From SW10 sp965657795 (GTDB lineage: Bacteria > Verrucomicrobiota > Verrucomicrobiia > Verrucomicrobiales > Akkermansiaceae), in NCBI GenBank assembly GCA_965657795.1, contig CBFHQJ010000014.1, forward strand, positions 1 through 64,000: a stretch of DNA of 64,000 bases. Direction: 5' to 3'. A model generated the notes under the pieces. It saw only the letters and a program-made list of their open reading frames with translations, ran no database searches and had not been told where the DNA came from. This document shows, one piece after another, positions 1-9,372 of the stretch. Numbering within the stretch: position 1 is the stretch's first letter; every line of letters begins with the position of its first letter. The position numbers and the translations under genes are program-made.

Positions 1-64
1 TTTCAACGCGAGCTTTTAAAATTTCCCATCAGTCAATCTCATGGCAGCATCCTCACCCAAGGCA

Positions 65-1282
65 ATGAAGGTCATCCTCCTCTTTCTCAGCATCTTTTCA
101 GCCATCCCGGCCCATGCCGATTGGTCCCAATGGCGCGGCCCAAAAGGAAACGGGAACTTCGATCACGAGACCACTTGGTCCCACCAGTGGCCCGAATCCG
201 GCCCCACGTCATTGTGGTCGGTCAAGGTGCACACCGGATACGCCGGCATCGCAGTGAGCGAAAATCGTGCTTACACACTCGGAAACTTTGAAGGCGACGA
301 CCTCATTCAGTGCCTCGACGTTTCCACAGGCAAACTCGTTTGGAGCGAAAAATACCCGCAAGACCTGATTCCTAAATACAATCCCGGAGGCCCCAACGCC
401 CCGCCTGTCATCGAGGGCAAGTGGCTTTACACCTTCAGCAAGCAAGGACTCGTTTCCTCCCGCGATAAGCTCACCGGCAAAGCCCGCTGGACCACCAACA
501 TCGCCACGGATGCCAAAGCACCCATGCCAACCTGGGGCTTCTCCTCCGCTCCGCTCATCGTCGGCGACCGCCTCTTTCTCAATGCCAACACCTCCGGCAT
601 CGCCCTCGACAAAAACACCGGTAAAATTCTTTGGAATTCCCCACCTCTCTCCGGCGGATATGCCGCAGCCGTTCCTTTAACCTGTCGGGGTCAGGCATCC
701 GTCGCGATCTTCGGAAACAAGGTCATGCACATCGTCTCTCAAGCCGATGGCAAAATCCTCTGGAAGGTCGACTGGCCCACCCGCTATGGCGAAAACTCCG
801 CCGACCCACTCGTCATCGACAACAAGCTCTACCTTTCCTCGTGGTGGGGCGAAGGCGCCGCTCTTTTCGATCCCAACCTCGACTCAAGCGAGCCCATTTG
901 GACCAACAAGGAATTCCAAAACCACATCAACTCACCCGTCCTTCACGAAGGCTATCTTTTTGGTTTCGACGGACCCGTTCATAAAAAGAAAGTGAAGTCC
1001 TTCCTCCGCTGCCTCGATGTTAAAACTGGCAAAACAATCTGGACCCAACCCGACCTGAGGGGCTCGCTCATCATCTCGAATGGCAAGCTCATCATCCTCA
1101 CCCACAACGGAATTCTGATCGTCGCCAAAGCCAGCCCCGAGGGCTTTCAAGAACTCGCCCGACACGAGGGCCTGGGCAAACGCACCTGGTCACACCCGCT
1201 CCTCCACCAGAATAAACTCTTCATCCGCGACGCCGACGGCACTGCGACCTGTCTCGACCTCTCGCCTACCGTGAAACCTTAA
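65..1282 (+). CDS. Secreted PQQ-like beta-propeller protein
   Basis: Exported protein of about 405 residues. The start at 65 is preferred over the in-frame ATG at 41 because it puts a normal signal peptide (basic residue, hydrophobic stretch, then PAHA before ADWSQWRG) at the N-terminus. The WSQWRGP motif right after cleavage is typical of the PQQ-binding-like (BamB-like) propeller proteins common in Verrucomicrobiota and Planctomycetota. Repeated blades show the Ala-Leu-Asp-xx-Thr-Gly-Lys-xx-W pattern (CLDVSTGKLVW, ALDKNTGKILW, CLDVKTGKTIW). The protein probably acts in the periplasm or at the outer membrane. No catalytic module is fused, so a dehydrogenase role is not shown. It overlaps the 3' end of a small convergent gene by 17 bases. 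Confidence 0.85.
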   Translation: MKVILLFLSIFSAIPAHADWSQWRGPKGNGNFDHETTWSHQWPESGPTSLWSVKVHTGYAGIAVSENRAYTLGNFEGDDLIQCLDVSTGKLVWSEKYPQDLIPKYNPGGPNAPPVIEGKWLYTFSKQGLVSSRDKLTGKARWTTNIATDAKAPMPTWGFSSAPLIVGDRLFLNANTSGIALDKNTGKILWNSPPLSGGYAAAVPLTCRGQASVAIFGNKVMHIVSQADGKILWKVDWPTRYGENSADPLVIDNKLYLSSWWGEGAALFDPNLDSSEPIWTNKEFQNHINSPVLHEGYLFGFDGPVHKKKVKSFLRCLDVKTGKTIWTQPDLRGSLIISNGKLIILTHNGILIVAKASPEGFQELARHEGLGKRTWSHPLLHQNKLFIRDADGTATCLDLSPTVKP

Positions 1283-1433
1283 TCTGATCATCCCAGCCAT
1301 GCGGATCGGAACCAAATGCCGAACCGGTCGCAGATCCCACCATTCCTTCAACCACGCCCTCCGCTACACGCGCGCACGACGTCAAGAGAACACCGACCAT
1401 TGCCAGAAATATCGAATTCAAAAACCCCATCAT
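1266..1433 (-). CDS. Small putative lipoprotein
   Basis: Short gene of about 55 residues. A Met-Met-Gly-Phe start leads into a hydrophobic stretch ending in the lipobox LLTSC, followed by a small Gly/Val/Ala-rich body (ARVAEGVVEGMVGSATG). This matches an entericidin-like or other tiny lipoprotein in layout only; I cannot assign a family. The stop lies inside the 3' end of the convergent propeller gene. ATGs at 1433 and 1430 are both possible; neither has a clear ribosome binding site. The lipobox is the main support, since small reading frames on the reverse of real genes are common, but most of this one lies in otherwise empty sequence. Confidence 0.5.
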   Translation of the reverse strand: MMGFLNSIFLAMVGVLLTSCARVAEGVVEGMVGSATGSAFGSDPHGWDDQIKVSR

Positions 1434-1493
1434 GCAAGGATGCCTGAATCGATCCGGTCTCACCATTTAAAATTCTCAAACTCATCCCAACCT

Positions 1494-4247
1494 ATGATCC
1501 GCTTTCTTTTTTTCCTTTTTCTCGTCATTCCTCCTTCTCTGAATGCCCAGAGCTCCTGGGAAACAGTGACCGGAGATCTTCCACTGCCACAAAGATACCT
1601 CAATGCAGATGGAAGCGTCCGCGCCTCACGTCTTTTTCAATTCGAAGACCAGGTCATCGTCTCGACAGACCTGTCACTCGGAAAGTCAGTCCTGATATCC
1701 ACCTCGGATGGCTTAAACTGGAAGAACTTCCCGGAGCCCCTTCCGGCAAATCGCTTCAATGTCATCTCTCGCGTTCAAAATCGCCGTATCTTCACCTCTC
1801 TGGATCCGGCTGCCAATCTTCGCCTTATGATTCCTATCGGAAAAGCAAGCCGACTTGAAGTCACCTAACGCAATTCCGAAGGAACCTTTCTGGCAAAAGG
1901 ATATCCCGGAGAGTCGTTCGAATTCCCATCCCCTGAAGCCACAAAAATTAGTGATGAAACTTCGCAAGAACTCGCCGTCTTGTCGGGTGAATTTATCAAC
2001 TTCCCCGACCTTCCTGATGGCCAGATCACCAATCTCGCTCGAATTGGTGACACCCTCATCGCACAAATTGGGGGCTCGCAAAGAGGTCAGCTTTACTCAT
2101 GGTGTCCCGACTGCGGGACCCGCGAACTTCAAGGACATTGGAGAAATTTATCGGGACAGGGTGCTATTGACAGCAAGCCGCAGAAGATGGCTGGAGGCAG
2201 CACCAATGGGTTCATTTTACAAAGTCTTTTTGTGTCATCGGTGACCGAAGTTCGCAAAACCACCTTCGGAGTGAGACAATCGGTCGGCGCTGCCCCCGAT
2301 GACACTCTCCATGATATTGCTTGGGACTCCGACACCTTCATTGCCGTTGGCGCAGATTTTGATTTCTGGTCCAATTCCAGCACAGGCCTGATCCTCCGAA
2401 AAGTTGGAACACAAGACTGGCAAACCATCTCCGTCCCGGAAGCAGGCGAATTTCTCGGTATCAGCCGCGGGAGCCTCGGGTGGCTGGCAACTTCAGCGAA
2501 CGGCGGCATTTGGTCGAGCCCGGACGGATCGGAATGGCAGCAGGCGGGCGAGTCCTCCTTTCCAATCGTAGCGCTGACTGAAAATAACAACCTATGGCTT
2601 GCCAGCACAGAAGCCGGAGCCGTTTACAGCTCAGCCAACTTATCAAGCTGGAACCAACAATTAGGCAACTTTTCCGGGAGTCGAGGGATCACAGTTGCCG
2701 GATCTCATTTTCTAACTCTAGGCCAATCCAATCTCCGCCGCTCTCCCGTCGCTGCGGAAGGGGCTCCGGACATCACCGGCCAGCCACTTTCCGGTTCCGT
2801 AATCCCAAATGAATCAGTCACGCTCACCGTCGCTGCCACCGGACAAAATCTCGCTTACCAATGGTTCACCGGAGAAAGCGGAGATCGAAGTAATCCCATC
2901 GCCGGAGCGACCCTTCCCAGTTTCACCACTCCGGCATTACAGGCCGACCACCTTTTCTGGGCAGAAGTTTCCAACGACCTTGACCGGGACCAAAGCTTCA
3001 CCACCGAGATCGTGGTTCAATTCCAGCCTACGATTGAAAGGCAGCCAAGCCCTTCTTCAACCACCCTTGATCTCAGCAACTTTGGAGGTCTCAGCGCTTC
3101 GATCTCAGCCGACGGAAATGGCCTTAACTACCAGTGGTATCGTGGAGAACCCGGCGACCTGACCGATCCGGTGGAGGGAGAGACTGAAAGGTCAATTTAC
3201 ATCCGCGCGAATACCGTGAGCACCGACAGTTACTTCGTGCGCGTCAGCAATCGGATCGGCTTTATCGATAGCGATCCAATCTCTCTCACCATAAACCCCA
3301 TTCTTCCGACCATCATCTCGCAGCCTGAGGACGATGAAGTCGATGCCGGCAGCTTCGTCAGCCTCCGGGTCAGAGCCTCCGGCCCACTTCTCAGCTATCA
3401 ATGGTATCAGGGAGAAGCAGGAGACACTTCCAACCCGGTCCCAAACACCGACTCTTCGTTCTTCTATCCGGAGACCGACGGTGCCCCGGAAACCCGCTAC
3501 TGGGTCCGCGTCACCAATCCCGCAGGTCACGTTGACAGCTCAGCCGTCACGGTGCTTCTCAACTACACCCCTCTCGAAATATCTTTCTCCTCCCCGGAAG
3601 ACCTCACTCTTCTGGCGGGACTCCAAGGGGGCGTCTACTTCAACGTAAGGCCGAGGGCCGGAGTTACTCTCCAGTGGTTTGAAGGAGTGTCGGGCGACAC
3701 CTCGACTCCCATCACAGGAGCTACCAATCAATCTTTTGACCTTCCCGACAAAGGTCCAGGAGTCTTTACCTACTGGGCCCGTGCAAGCAACCCGGTCAGC
3801 ACCGTAGATTCGCCCACGAAAACAGTCACCCGAATCGCTCCGGACTATGAAGAATGGCTCAACTACTACGGAGTCGAGGCCGACGTCATGGCACCGGAGG
3901 CAAGCGCAGCTGGAGACGAGTTCTCAAATCTCTTCCGCTATCTTGCCGGACTTTCACCGTTCGCTTTTGCAGGTGATGCTTTCAGCCAAACGCACCTTCA
4001 TCACGATCCCGAAAGCGGCGATTACTTTCTCGCCATTGACGTCCGCACCCGACCCCTTCCCGAGGGCGCATCTTTGCTCGTTGAACAATCATCTTCTCTA
4101 AATTTCGATTGCACTCCGGCGGTCGAAATGGGCACTCCAATCCCGCACAGTGACCAAACGATCACGAGAACCTATCATACCTCCCAACCCATCAATTCCC
4201 GGCAAAGACAGTTCCTTCGGGTCCGCGTAAGCTTCGCATCCGAGTAA
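1494..4247 (+). pseudogene. Secreted repeat protein interrupted by an in-frame TAA
   Basis: The reading frame opens at 1494 with a clear signal peptide (MIRFLFFLFLVIPPSLNAQ) and runs to a TAA at 1866-1868. It resumes in the same frame without any shift (RNSEGTFLAKGYPGES...) to 4247. Together this would be a protein of about 917 residues. The N-terminal third resembles propeller proteins with SxDGxxW blades (SPDGSEWQQ). The rest holds four immunoglobulin-like repeats with LxYQWYxGExGDxxxPV. The C-terminus ends in FLRVRVSF, like other secreted Verrucomicrobial proteins. Between about 2090 and 2210 the +1 frame (ANFKDIGEIYRDRVLL) reads more protein-like than the main frame, so two compensating frameshifts may also exist. 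It is either a decaying gene or affected by base-call errors. Confidence 0.7.
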
Positions 4248-4279
4248 TCGAAGAAGAATCGCATGGGATTGGTCGATCT

Positions 4280-5593
4280 CTACTTCGGATTTACCAACCT
4301 CCCTCCCAGCTGGTTTGCGCGCCCCCACTTCGCAAGCACCTCGGATTCAATGACACCGGGGTCGTCATTCCATTTTGCTTCTGCTTGCACCAACCACCTG
4401 GATTGCCGGCAGACTTCGATGGTGACCCGGGGCTCGACCCTTTCACGATAGCCATCAATTTCATGAATGAGGCCCAAGCTGAAAATAGCGGATCTCCCCT
4501 TCCGGCAATCTTGCCGGTAGCTCCCCACACAGTGCTGCATCTTGTTTCCTTCCACCACCAACTGGGTGTGTCTGACCAACTGCTGAATACGCCATTTCGT
4601 GACTCTTCCACACCGATCGTGGTGCAATAGCTCAAGATCCTCGACCTCCTCCATCGGGCTCCAACATGAATGACTGAATTGCCAAAGCTCTTCGCGAAGC
4701 CCTGGCCCGTGGAGATCGTCGCTGCGAAATCTCAAGCCATCCGCCGTGGCATCCCGATACAAGGCACTCCAGAACTTCCGACAATACCTCACAAGTTCAT
4801 CAAGTGGCAGGCCCACCAAATCACGGGCCTTGTTGAAACGGTATGTTCGATAAAAAGCGAAAAAGAGATCGGCGATCATTCCGAAATTCTTGGCTTTGAA
4901 TCCCGGGGCTTCCGCAAGTTTCGCGAACAGGCGCGACCAACTTTCCTCATTCGATAAACACCGCACCACAGCGCTGGAGAGAACCTCCGTCATCAACTCG
5001 TCATTGAAATTCAAGACCTTCATTTGTCCCCAACGCAAGGCCTGTCTGATGGTCAGGTCACCGGGTGCCTGCATCGCAAGATGGATCGCCTTCTTATTTA
5101 CCGACGGCATTTTTTCGCACTTCCGCCAACTCCCACCATTGCCAACCTCGCAATACCAGTCCCGCTCCAGAATCTTCAGAGTTCCCTTCTCCAGCCAGGC
5201 CGATTCGAAGAAGTCAGGAATCTCCCACCGCACAAACAGATGCCGGAGCATATCCCGAAGATGATCGTCACCCGATGGCACCCAGTCCTCCGGGGAGCGA
5301 ATCCATCGATCCGAATAGTGGGCAATTCGAAGCAACACCGGAACCATCTGGCGCTCCAGCTGGTGGTGGGTTGATAGTAAATTTGATCTCCCGACAACCA
5401 CCGGGCTCAAGCGGAGGCAGGGTTCAATCAGATGAGGGATGGTTGTCTTGGACGCACAGAAGGAGCGCCCAAGACGACGAAAATTGGTTCGAAGAATAGG
5501 GTGACGGACAGACGCGGCAATCCATTGCTGCCCACGAATAATCGAGGACAGAATTGATTGAATCGTCTTCCCGTTGGAACAGGAAGAGGGCAT
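4280..5593 (-). CDS. PcfJ-domain protein
   Basis: Protein of about 437 residues whose C-terminal part carries the PcfJ-like signature: MQHCVGSYRQDCRKGRSAIF, then a stretch PRVTIEV and a Gln/Ala-rich KWN end. PcfJ-like proteins were first noted on conjugative plasmids of Gram-positive bacteria but are frequent on chromosomes of Verrucomicrobiota, where their function is unknown. The N-terminal 60 residues are Arg/Ser-rich and less convincing, so the true start may be further in. The gene converges on the broken secreted protein upstream and is followed by a gene-poor 224-base gap. No mobilisation genes are nearby, so a conjugation role is not supported here. Confidence 0.75.
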   Translation of the reverse strand: MPSSCSNGKTIQSILSSIIRGQQWIAASVRHPILRTNFRRLGRSFCASKTTIPHLIEPCLRLSPVVVGRSNLLSTHHQLERQMVPVLLRIAHYSDRWIRSPEDWVPSGDDHLRDMLRHLFVRWEIPDFFESAWLEKGTLKILERDWYCEVGNGGSWRKCEKMPSVNKKAIHLAMQAPGDLTIRQALRWGQMKVLNFNDELMTEVLSSAVVRCLSNEESWSRLFAKLAEAPGFKAKNFGMIADLFFAFYRTYRFNKARDLVGLPLDELVRYCRKFWSALYRDATADGLRFRSDDLHGPGLREELWQFSHSCWSPMEEVEDLELLHHDRCGRVTKWRIQQLVRHTQLVVEGNKMQHCVGSYRQDCRKGRSAIFSLGLIHEIDGYRERVEPRVTIEVCRQSRWLVQAEAKWNDDPGVIESEVLAKWGRANQLGGRLVNPK

Positions 5594-5817
5594 GAGACAG
5601 TTTTTCTCAAAAAATAATCGGAAAGAGCGGCCTGGCTAAGTCGGTCGCAGAATTTGTCACCGGCAATTCAAGAACCAGCGAACATCGTTGAATATCCAAG
5701 CTGTAAAAGCGTGGCTTTCAGATCCGATCAGGAGTGTCTGTCTTCAAAAAACATTGCGGGGGAGGGATCACCCACTATGGCTTCCAAGGCAATCAAAAAC
5801 TGCACAAAGCCACCTCA

Positions 5818-8322
5818 CTAAGTCCAAATCGCCCACCCCACGATTCCCAGATTGTAGAGGCCGTGAAGGATCATTCCCGGCACAACCGAGCGACTCCGTA
5901 GATAGAGAACCGCAGTCGCAATCCCGAGGAGAAAGACCGGAGGAAAAGAGGTCCCGGGATGCACAATCGCAAAGATGAGCGCACTTCCAAAGATCGCATT
6001 TCGTTTCGACCAAAACCCCAACATGGTCCGACACATAAAGCCTCGAAACAAAAGCTCCTCCAGAATAGGCGCAGCCACCACCGCCAAGAGAATTAACACC
6101 ACAGGATTCCACTCCGAACCAAGCTCTCCTTCCATCCCGCCAAAAACTCCGGTTTCCAAAATCAAAGTCCAACCGATGCCGGCAGCCAAACACACTGCCG
6201 CCGCCACCACGATCTCGACAATCAGTCGCGATCTCCCTACCCGGCCTCCTTCTCCGGGAAACTCTGGAAGCGGAATGCCCTTCTGTCTCTGCCGAAGCTT
6301 TGTGAAGCCCACCGCGACCAGACCACCGACCACAAAAGAGCTCAGGATCACTTCTCTGGTCACGCCCCCGGTCACTCCACCGATCACTGTCACCAATACC
6401 TGTACCAGTAAAAACACCACTACGGACCACAGCCCGTCGTCCACTCCCCAACTCGGCGGCTCTTCCTCCACCGGCTCCATGAGGTAGTTGAAACTTATCT
6501 CGCGTCTCTGCCAAATCGCCACTCCAAGAAACCAGAACACCACCAAAGAACTCACCAGAGGCCAAAAACTTCCGTGCCACAACAAAGCTCCAAAAATCCC
6601 CGCGAAGGTCATCGCGCCATACATTCTCCCGGGGGCCATTCGCGGCATCTCACCGGAGGCCACATCCGGCATTTGGGGTCTCCCAAGAACAATTCCACTC
6701 ACCACCCGGCCCATCACCCACACACCAAAAAGAGTCATGAGATAGCGCCAGATTTCCGTCACCTGGAAATCGCTGCTCACCAAAATCATGACCACCACCA
6801 GGATCACCGCCAAACCAGTCGAGACCGAACGCCACAAGGTCTCCCGCCGTCGAAAGTAAGCCGCCACCGCCACCGGCAGATTATAAATCATCCACACTCC
6901 TTTCGCCTCGGAAACCAGCAATTGGGGAGCCGTAATCAGGCTCGCATAGGTTCCGCAGGAATAGGCCAGTGCACAAATCCCCGCCGCCGTGATCGACTGC
7001 ACCATGGTTGGATTGATCAGGACCTGATAGCCCACGATCATCAAGGGAACGAGAATCACCTGCATCGCCAGCGTCCGATCCCGCAACAAAAGCAGCCCCT
7101 CAAACTTCAGCAAGCTGCCGCCCTTCAATCTCTGGTTCCCCACTCCGCGGTTTGCCGAATGCTGACCATTTCCAGAGAGCCAACCGGTCTTCATAAAGCG
7201 TGCAGCCATGGCGCTTCCCCCCGCTCCACAAACAAGGGCGACCAAAAGGGTCACTCCGATTAAGCCGCCCAAGCCCAACAACAAAGTCTGCCCCACCGGC
7301 TGGCCCGTTTTTCCCGGCATTCTTTCCGCCAACCAATTCACCCACGGGAAGGAAGAAGCTCCCGCGAAACACGCTGCCAAAACCGCATAGAAAGCAAGAA
7401 GCCCCAGCATCGAAAAAATCATCTGGGCGTTCTTTAAAATAATTGCCGGCGCTCTCGCCCGCATCCAGGTATCCAGAAAAATTTCCAGTCCGGTGATCGC
7501 CACCGAGATCAGCAAAGTCAGCACCATCGCCACCAAGGCCGCGACCAAAACAAACTCACCGCAAGCCATCAGAAGATTGGTCAGCAAGGGCCACAAAATA
7601 AAATAAGCCAAGGGTCTGATCAGCGCGCTCGAGAGAAAGGTGCCCGCCAGCAACTCCGACTCCTTCATGGGCAAGGTAAACAACCACTCCTGATGGTCGC
7701 TTGTCGCCGCGAGATTCTTCTGCTTGACCGCCATCGGCATGAACAACAGTGCCACTAAAAGCCCCAGAAAAATCATCCCCAATAAACGGGTAAAGCGCTC
7801 CCTGACTCCGCCTTGAAACTCACGCAGAGTGATCTCTCCTCTTGAAAAAATCTCATAATCCGCCCACCCCTCGAATCCGCGCTCTCGGTAGGCCTCCAGA
7901 ACCTGATCGGTAGTGACCGGGATTAAATCGTCCTTCCCTGTTCGAAAGCTTCTTGTACTCAGGATGAATTCCAGACGCTCCTCAATTTCCTCATTCGATC
8001 GGCCCTCCCAGTCTGGAGCCTCTTCCACTAAAGTCTCATATGTGAATCGATCAAAACTCACCACCCCTTCCCTCATGCTCAACGAACGTTCTGCATAAGT
8101 CGTAATCATCTTGTGGGTCAGAAAGAATCCCTGAACCAAAAACAAACTGCCCAGCAAAATAAAGAAGACTGATCCTTTCGTATTCTTGGGCAGCGTCGGA
8201 TTGCGATGCTTCGCATACCAATCCCCAAGCCACCCCGTCATGTGCCGGAAGCGGAACCACATCAGCACGACCAAGGCTCTGACCGCACCACTTCGCCTTT
8301 TGTCAGTGGAATCAGACATCAC
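5818..8322 (-). CDS. ABC transporter permease fused to a CPBP intramembrane protease
   Basis: Protein of 834 residues. Residues about 1-600 form an ABC-2-type exporter permease with many membrane segments and a long extracytoplasmic part after the first segment. Residues about 640-834 form a CPBP (CAAX protease, bacteriocin-processing) domain. Its motif 1 is EELLFRG at about 755-761, motif 2 has His at about 788 (AIVHP), and motif 3 has His at about 820 (ILHGLYN), so all key residues of the glutamic protease family are present. The start overlaps the upstream ATPase gene by 11 bases, so the two are translationally coupled. It resembles NatB-type sodium exporters and related permease-CPBP fusions in PVC bacteria. 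The substrate is unknown. Confidence 0.85.
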   Translation of the reverse strand: MMSDSTDKRRSGAVRALVVLMWFRFRHMTGWLGDWYAKHRNPTLPKNTKGSVFFILLGSLFLVQGFFLTHKMITTYAERSLSMREGVVSFDRFTYETLVEEAPDWEGRSNEEIEERLEFILSTRSFRTGKDDLIPVTTDQVLEAYRERGFEGWADYEIFSRGEITLREFQGGVRERFTRLLGMIFLGLLVALLFMPMAVKQKNLAATSDHQEWLFTLPMKESELLAGTFLSSALIRPLAYFILWPLLTNLLMACGEFVLVAALVAMVLTLLISVAITGLEIFLDTWMRARAPAIILKNAQMIFSMLGLLAFYAVLAACFAGASSFPWVNWLAERMPGKTGQPVGQTLLLGLGGLIGVTLLVALVCGAGGSAMAARFMKTGWLSGNGQHSANRGVGNQRLKGGSLLKFEGLLLLRDRTLAMQVILVPLMIVGYQVLINPTMVQSITAAGICALAYSCGTYASLITAPQLLVSEAKGVWMIYNLPVAVAAYFRRRETLWRSVSTGLAVILVVVMILVSSDFQVTEIWRYLMTLFGVWVMGRVVSGIVLGRPQMPDVASGEMPRMAPGRMYGAMTFAGIFGALLWHGSFWPLVSSLVVFWFLGVAIWQRREISFNYLMEPVEEEPPSWGVDDGLWSVVVFLLVQVLVTVIGGVTGGVTREVILSSFVVGGLVAVGFTKLRQRQKGIPLPEFPGEGGRVGRSRLIVEIVVAAAVCLAAGIGWTLILETGVFGGMEGELGSEWNPVVLILLAVVAAPILEELLFRGFMCRTMLGFWSKRNAIFGSALIFAIVHPGTSFPPVFLLGIATAVLYLRSRSVVPGMILHGLYNLGIVGWAIWT

Positions 8323-9055
8323 CTTCTCCCGTCACCGCAAAGAACACCTCTTCCAAAGTCTCCACAGCAGACTCTCTTTTCAAACTTTCCACCGTTCCCT
8401 CAGCCACCAACTGACCCCGATTCATCACCACGCACCGATGACAAACCTTCTCCGCCTGATCCAAAAGATGGGTCGAATAGAGCACCCCGCTTCCGTCTGA
8501 AACACACCGCTGCACCAGCTCCAGAAATGACCGCGTCGCCACCGGATCCAGCCCGTTTGTCGGCTCGTCCATGATCAAAAGGTCAGGCTTGTGAACCGTC
8601 GCCATCAGAAAGGCCAACTTCTTGCGCATCCCCTTCGAGTAATTTGAAGCAAACTCACCCAGGTCATCCACCAACCCGAGTTCCCCCCCCACATCATCAA
8701 TGTGAGCCGTGATTACCTCAGGCGACAAACCCCGCACCTTACCCACAAATTCCAATAGCTCGATTCCTCTCAAGTGGCTTTGGAAATTCGGCTCATCCGG
8801 CAGAAAACCCACCCGCTTCTGCACCTGGTTCCTCTCCGAAAAACAATCCATCCCAAAGAGAGAGAGATCACCCGCAGTCTGCCGAATCATCCCCATCAAC
8901 ATCTTCACCGTCGTCGTCTTCCCAGCCCCATTTGGTCCCAACAACCCAACAATCTCGCCTCTCCCGACCTGAAGCGACAAACCATCAACAGCCCGAAAAG
9001 CGCCAAAATGGCGGGAGACATTCTCAAGCGAAAGGATGGGCTGCTCAGGATTCAC
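8312..9055 (-). CDS. ABC transporter ATP-binding protein
   Basis: Protein of 247 residues with a complete nucleotide-binding domain: Walker A GPNGAGKTT at about 40-48, signature YSKGMRKK at about 139-146 (SKG in place of the canonical SGG), Walker B LLIMDEP at about 159-165, the D-loop PTNGLD and a switch His in YSTHLLDQAE. This is the NatA/CcmA-like group that pairs with ABC-2 permeases. It starts at a GTG and overlaps the permease-protease gene downstream by 11 bases, so both subunits are made from one message. A GGGAGCAGG hairpin and a 22-base palindrome lie upstream. It powers export through the fused permease at the inner membrane. Confidence 0.92.
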   Translation of the reverse strand: MNPEQPILSLENVSRHFGAFRAVDGLSLQVGRGEIVGLLGPNGAGKTTTVKMLMGMIRQTAGDLSLFGMDCFSERNQVQKRVGFLPDEPNFQSHLRGIELLEFVGKVRGLSPEVITAHIDDVGGELGLVDDLGEFASNYSKGMRKKLAFLMATVHKPDLLIMDEPTNGLDPVATRSFLELVQRCVSDGSGVLYSTHLLDQAEKVCHRCVVMNRGQLVAEGTVESLKRESAVETLEEVFFAVTGEGDV

Positions 9056-9134
9056 AATGAATATATCCTAACGGTCGGGCATCGTCGGTAAAGCTCTCCC
9101 TTTCTCCATGGGCGGCCCCTCCCAACACAAAAGA

Positions 9135-9158
9135 GGGAGCAGGCCGTCACCTGCTCCC
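9135..9158 (-). terminator. Perfect 9-bp hairpin with following T tract, upstream of the ABC operon
   Basis: GGGAGCAGG and CCTGCTCCC are perfect 9-base arms around a 6-base loop. Read on the minus strand the hairpin is followed by TCTTTT, as in an intrinsic terminator, and lies about 80 bases before the ATPase start. It could be a leader attenuator or a terminator for transcription arriving from upstream. On the plus strand it is followed by CCCATCG and six T. I infer function only from shape. The rest of the interval 9056-9372 is AT-rich, with no gene I can support. Confidence 0.35.
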
Positions 9159-9216
9159 CCCATCGTTTTTTCTGTTTCACCCAAAAAATCGATACTCTTT
9201 TGTTTCCGTTTTTTTC

Positions 9217-9238
9217 CTTCGCATATCGAAATACGAAG
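9217..9238. promoter_or_regulatory. 22-bp imperfect palindrome between divergent genes
   Basis: The sequence CTTCGCATATCGAAATACGA plus AG matches its own reverse complement at 18 of 22 positions and is centred on TCGA. It sits in the 317-base gap between the divergent ABC operon and the helical-repeat gene, where a dimeric repressor or activator site would be expected. No regulator gene is adjacent, so the binding protein is unknown. Confidence 0.3.
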
Positions 9239-9372
9239 TTGGGACCGAAGATACCCACCCATCCAATCGCAAAGCAGCAGGCCCGATGTCAAATTTCATC
9301 AAAAAAAATGGATGTTTCCCGAATTGATCTTTCTGGCTGCACTCACGCCCGCGCTGGTCTATCCTTTCAGCA

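Noticed and set aside
4280..5593. PcfJ-domain gene as a sign of an integrated conjugative element.
   Set aside because: No relaxase, type IV secretion gene, integrase or attachment repeat is present nearby; chromosomal PcfJ-like genes are common in this phylum.
5694..5722. Sequence around 5694 (AAGCTGTAAAAGCGTGGCTT then TCAG) as a third REP-like unit.
   Set aside because: It has no GTAG head, its arms are uneven, and the match is weak.
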